A stretch of DNA of 6,422 bases from Candidatus Omnitrophota bacterium. Lineage in GTDB: Bacteria; Omnitrophota; Gorgyraeia; Gygaellales; Profunditerraquicolaceae. Below, in pieces: positions 4,929 to 6,422 of the stretch. Made by a program: the position numbers and the translations under genes. The notes beneath the pieces were generated by a model that saw only the letters and a list, made by a program, of their open reading frames with translations, had not been told where the DNA came from and ran no database searches. The stretch's first letter is position 1. Each line of letters starts with the position of its first letter. The stretch is from positions 1 through 6,422 of the forward strand of contig JAGVOR010000043.1 of NCBI GenBank assembly GCA_020052635.1. Reading direction: 5' to 3'.

Positions 4929-6422
4929 TCACCTCGCTGAAATGGGTATTGTAAAAATAAAATTACTCCCTTTGCCGTATTCACTTTCTACGCGGATTAC
5001 GCCGCGATGCAATTCTATAAACTTGCGGGTGATTGCCAAACCCAATCCTGTTCCCTCATTCGCCTTGGTATAGAGCGGCTCAAGCTGGGTAAATTTCTCA
5101 AAGAGTTTAGGGATATCCTCCGCCCGGATACCGATACCGCTGTCCTGCACGCTGATCTGGATATGCCCGGCATCCGCCTTTATTGCTTTAACCGAAATTG
5201 AGCCTCCTTCCCGGGTGAACTTGATCGCGTTACTTAAGAGATTAAACATAATCTGCTTTAATTTCCGCTCATCGGCTTCAATCTTAATATCCGCAAAAGG
5301 ATCAATCTCAAGCCTCAAGTTCAAATCGTTTTTCATTGCTTTTTCTTTCAATAAGTTCACCGAACTTTCCAGGATATTCCGTAAATGGACTACGCTAAGT
5401 TCAAATTCCATTTTACCTGACTCTACCTTAGCCAGATCAAGGATATCGCCGATCAAGCTCAATAAATGGCGCGAGCTGTTCAAAATATTATTGACGTAAA
5501 TTTTTTGCTTATCGCTCAACGGCCCGTAGAGCTCATCCTGCAGAACTTCGGAGAACCCGATGATCGAATTAAGCGGGGTGCGCAGTTCATGGCTCATATT
5601 CGCCAGGAATTCCGACTTGGCGCGATTAGAGCTTTCAGCAATTTCTCTGGCGATTTTTAACTGTTCCTCCATTTTTTTGCCGGAGGAAATAAACCACAGG
5701 ATCAGAAAAATAAAAATAGAAGCGGTAACAAAAACAAATATATCCAGCAGGCCGTTCAATAAGAAAGCGAAGTTGCGCGCGGCAAAGGCTGCCCTAATCT
5801 CCTGGCCTACAACCACCCCCCAGCCAAATTTGGGGACGCTGTTATAGGCAACGTAGCGTTTTTCGTTTTCCACCGCATTATAAGAGATACCGACTCCGCT
5901 TAGATTTTTCCAGAGCCACCGCACCGCATCCACCCCGGAAAGATCAATAATCCTCTCCTCCTCGTTCAATCTGGGGTGAAAAACAAGCTGCCCTTTCTGG
6001 TCGACAATATAGACTAAAGATTTCTCACCGAGATCCAGATTTTGGGTCAATGCAGAAAATACTTCCACCCGGATTTGCAGGACCAGTATCCCTAAAACCT
6101 TATTTTCTTCAAGTGTATCAAAAATCGGCACGGCAACAGCAATCACATTAACTTGCGGGTTATTTGCCCTTTTGTAAACGCAGGAAATATACGGCTGCCA
6201 GTCGCGAGCTACTCCGCGGTACCAATCGCGGTAAGCAAAATTTTGGTTAAGGATATCGGTGGAATTGCTTTTCCCTGCCCCGGCTAAAAGCGTGCCGTCA
6301 GGATCAGACAGAAAAATCGAATCAATGATCGGAAAGTCAGTCATCCTGGGCATAATCGTTTCAGCCGCTTTAGCCCAGTTGCCGGCTTTTAATTCATCGA
6401 TCGCCCGCCGACGGCCGGCCAA
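4929..6422 (-). CDS. Membrane sensor histidine kinase with Cache-type sensor (5' end outside window)
   Basis: The C-terminal 497 residues of a class I histidine kinase. The frame is open to the right edge, so the TTG at 6422 is not a credible start. The N-terminal membrane helix and part of the sensor are missing. Residues about 30-210 look like an extracytoplasmic double-Cache (PDC) sensor: [24 protein letters not shown] at 62-71, a return strand [10 protein letters not shown], then a second unit with [14 protein letters not shown] at 137-150. A membrane helix spans about 223-246. No HAMP or PAS domain intervenes; a short linker helix leads straight to HisKA with the phosphorylated His278 in [20 protein letters not shown]. 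The ATPase domain shows the N box (NLLSNAIKF, Asn398), G1 (DSGIGI, 427-432) and G2 (EGTGLGLAI, 456-464). Such sensors usually bind small organic molecules; the ligand here is unknown. Its stop overlaps the ribosome binding site of the next gene. Confidence 0.95.
   Translation of the reverse strand: MAGRRRAIDELKAGNWAKAAETIMPRMTDFPIIDSIFLSDPDGTLLAGAGKSNSTDILNQNFAYRDWYRGVARDWQPYISCVYKRANNPQVNVIAVAVPIFDTLEENKVLGILVLQIRVEVFSALTQNLDLGEKSLVYIVDQKGQLVFHPRLNEEERIIDLSGVDAVRWLWKNLSGVGISYNAVENEKRYVAYNSVPKFGWGVVVGQEIRAAFAARNFAFLLNGLLDIFVFVTASIFIFLILWFISSGKKMEEQLKIAREIAESSNRAKSEFLANMSHELRTPLNSIIGFSEVLQDELYGPLSDKQKIYVNNILNSSRHLLSLIGDILDLAKVESGKMEFELSVVHLRNILESSVNLLKEKAMKNDLNLRLEIDPFADIKIEADERKLKQIMFNLLSNAIKFTREGGSISVKAIKADAGHIQISVQDSGIGIRAEDIPKLFEKFTQLEPLYTKANEGTGLGLAITRKFIELHRGVIRVESEYGKGSNFIFTIPISAR

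Noticed and set aside
4693..5847. Several plus-strand frames opposite the kinase and the DivK-like gene
   Set aside because: They have no ribosome binding sites or recognisable domains and lie fully antisense to genes with complete catalytic motifs.

Overview
The window looks like a stretch of chromosome from an uncultured Gram-negative (diderm) bacterium of moderate GC. An OmpA-type peptidoglycan-binding lipoprotein implies an outer membrane. The combination of that lipoprotein, a small DUF2934 protein, a remnant of an lmo0937-type small membrane protein and stand-alone response regulators with coiled-coil tails would fit the Omnitrophota/PVC area. That placement is an inference from gene style, not a phylogenetic result.

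Every well-supported gene lies on the minus strand, so transcription runs from the right edge to the left. Right block (4929-6422, 4560-4925, 3869-4522): a signalling operon. A membrane sensor histidine kinase with an extracytoplasmic Cache-type sensor, cut at its N-terminus by the window edge, is followed 3 bp later by a DivK-like single-domain receiver. After 37 bp comes a receiver with a long C-terminal coiled coil. Neither regulator has a DNA-binding or enzymatic output domain, so output must pass through protein-protein contacts or further phosphotransfer.

Middle (about 3010-3868): some 860 bp with no confidently assigned gene. It holds two hairpins with U-tracts on the minus strand, at 3633-3664 and 3248-3283. 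They bracket a weak 90-codon ORF. The upstream hairpin can also fold in a mutually exclusive way, as in an attenuator. The stretch also contains short protein-like scraps that may be decayed genes.

Left block (1-3009): a sigma70-like promoter (3040-3067) reads into a DUF2934 protein and then the OmpA-type lipoprotein, which has a strong ribosome binding site. Directly after the lipoprotein stop codon, in the same frame, lies the C-terminal two thirds of an lmo0937/DUF5670-type small membrane protein without its N-terminus. An alpha/beta hydrolase and, 7 bp further on, an AMP-forming acyl-CoA synthetase complete the block. The synthetase runs off the left edge. The hydrolase and synthetase are probably co-translated and could act in sequence: ester hydrolysis, then activation of the released acid.

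The most interesting items are the truncated small membrane gene after the OmpA stop and the attenuator-like RNA leader upstream of the weak ORF. I see no CRISPR array, transposase, tRNA or rRNA, and no clearly new multi-gene defence or biosynthetic system.
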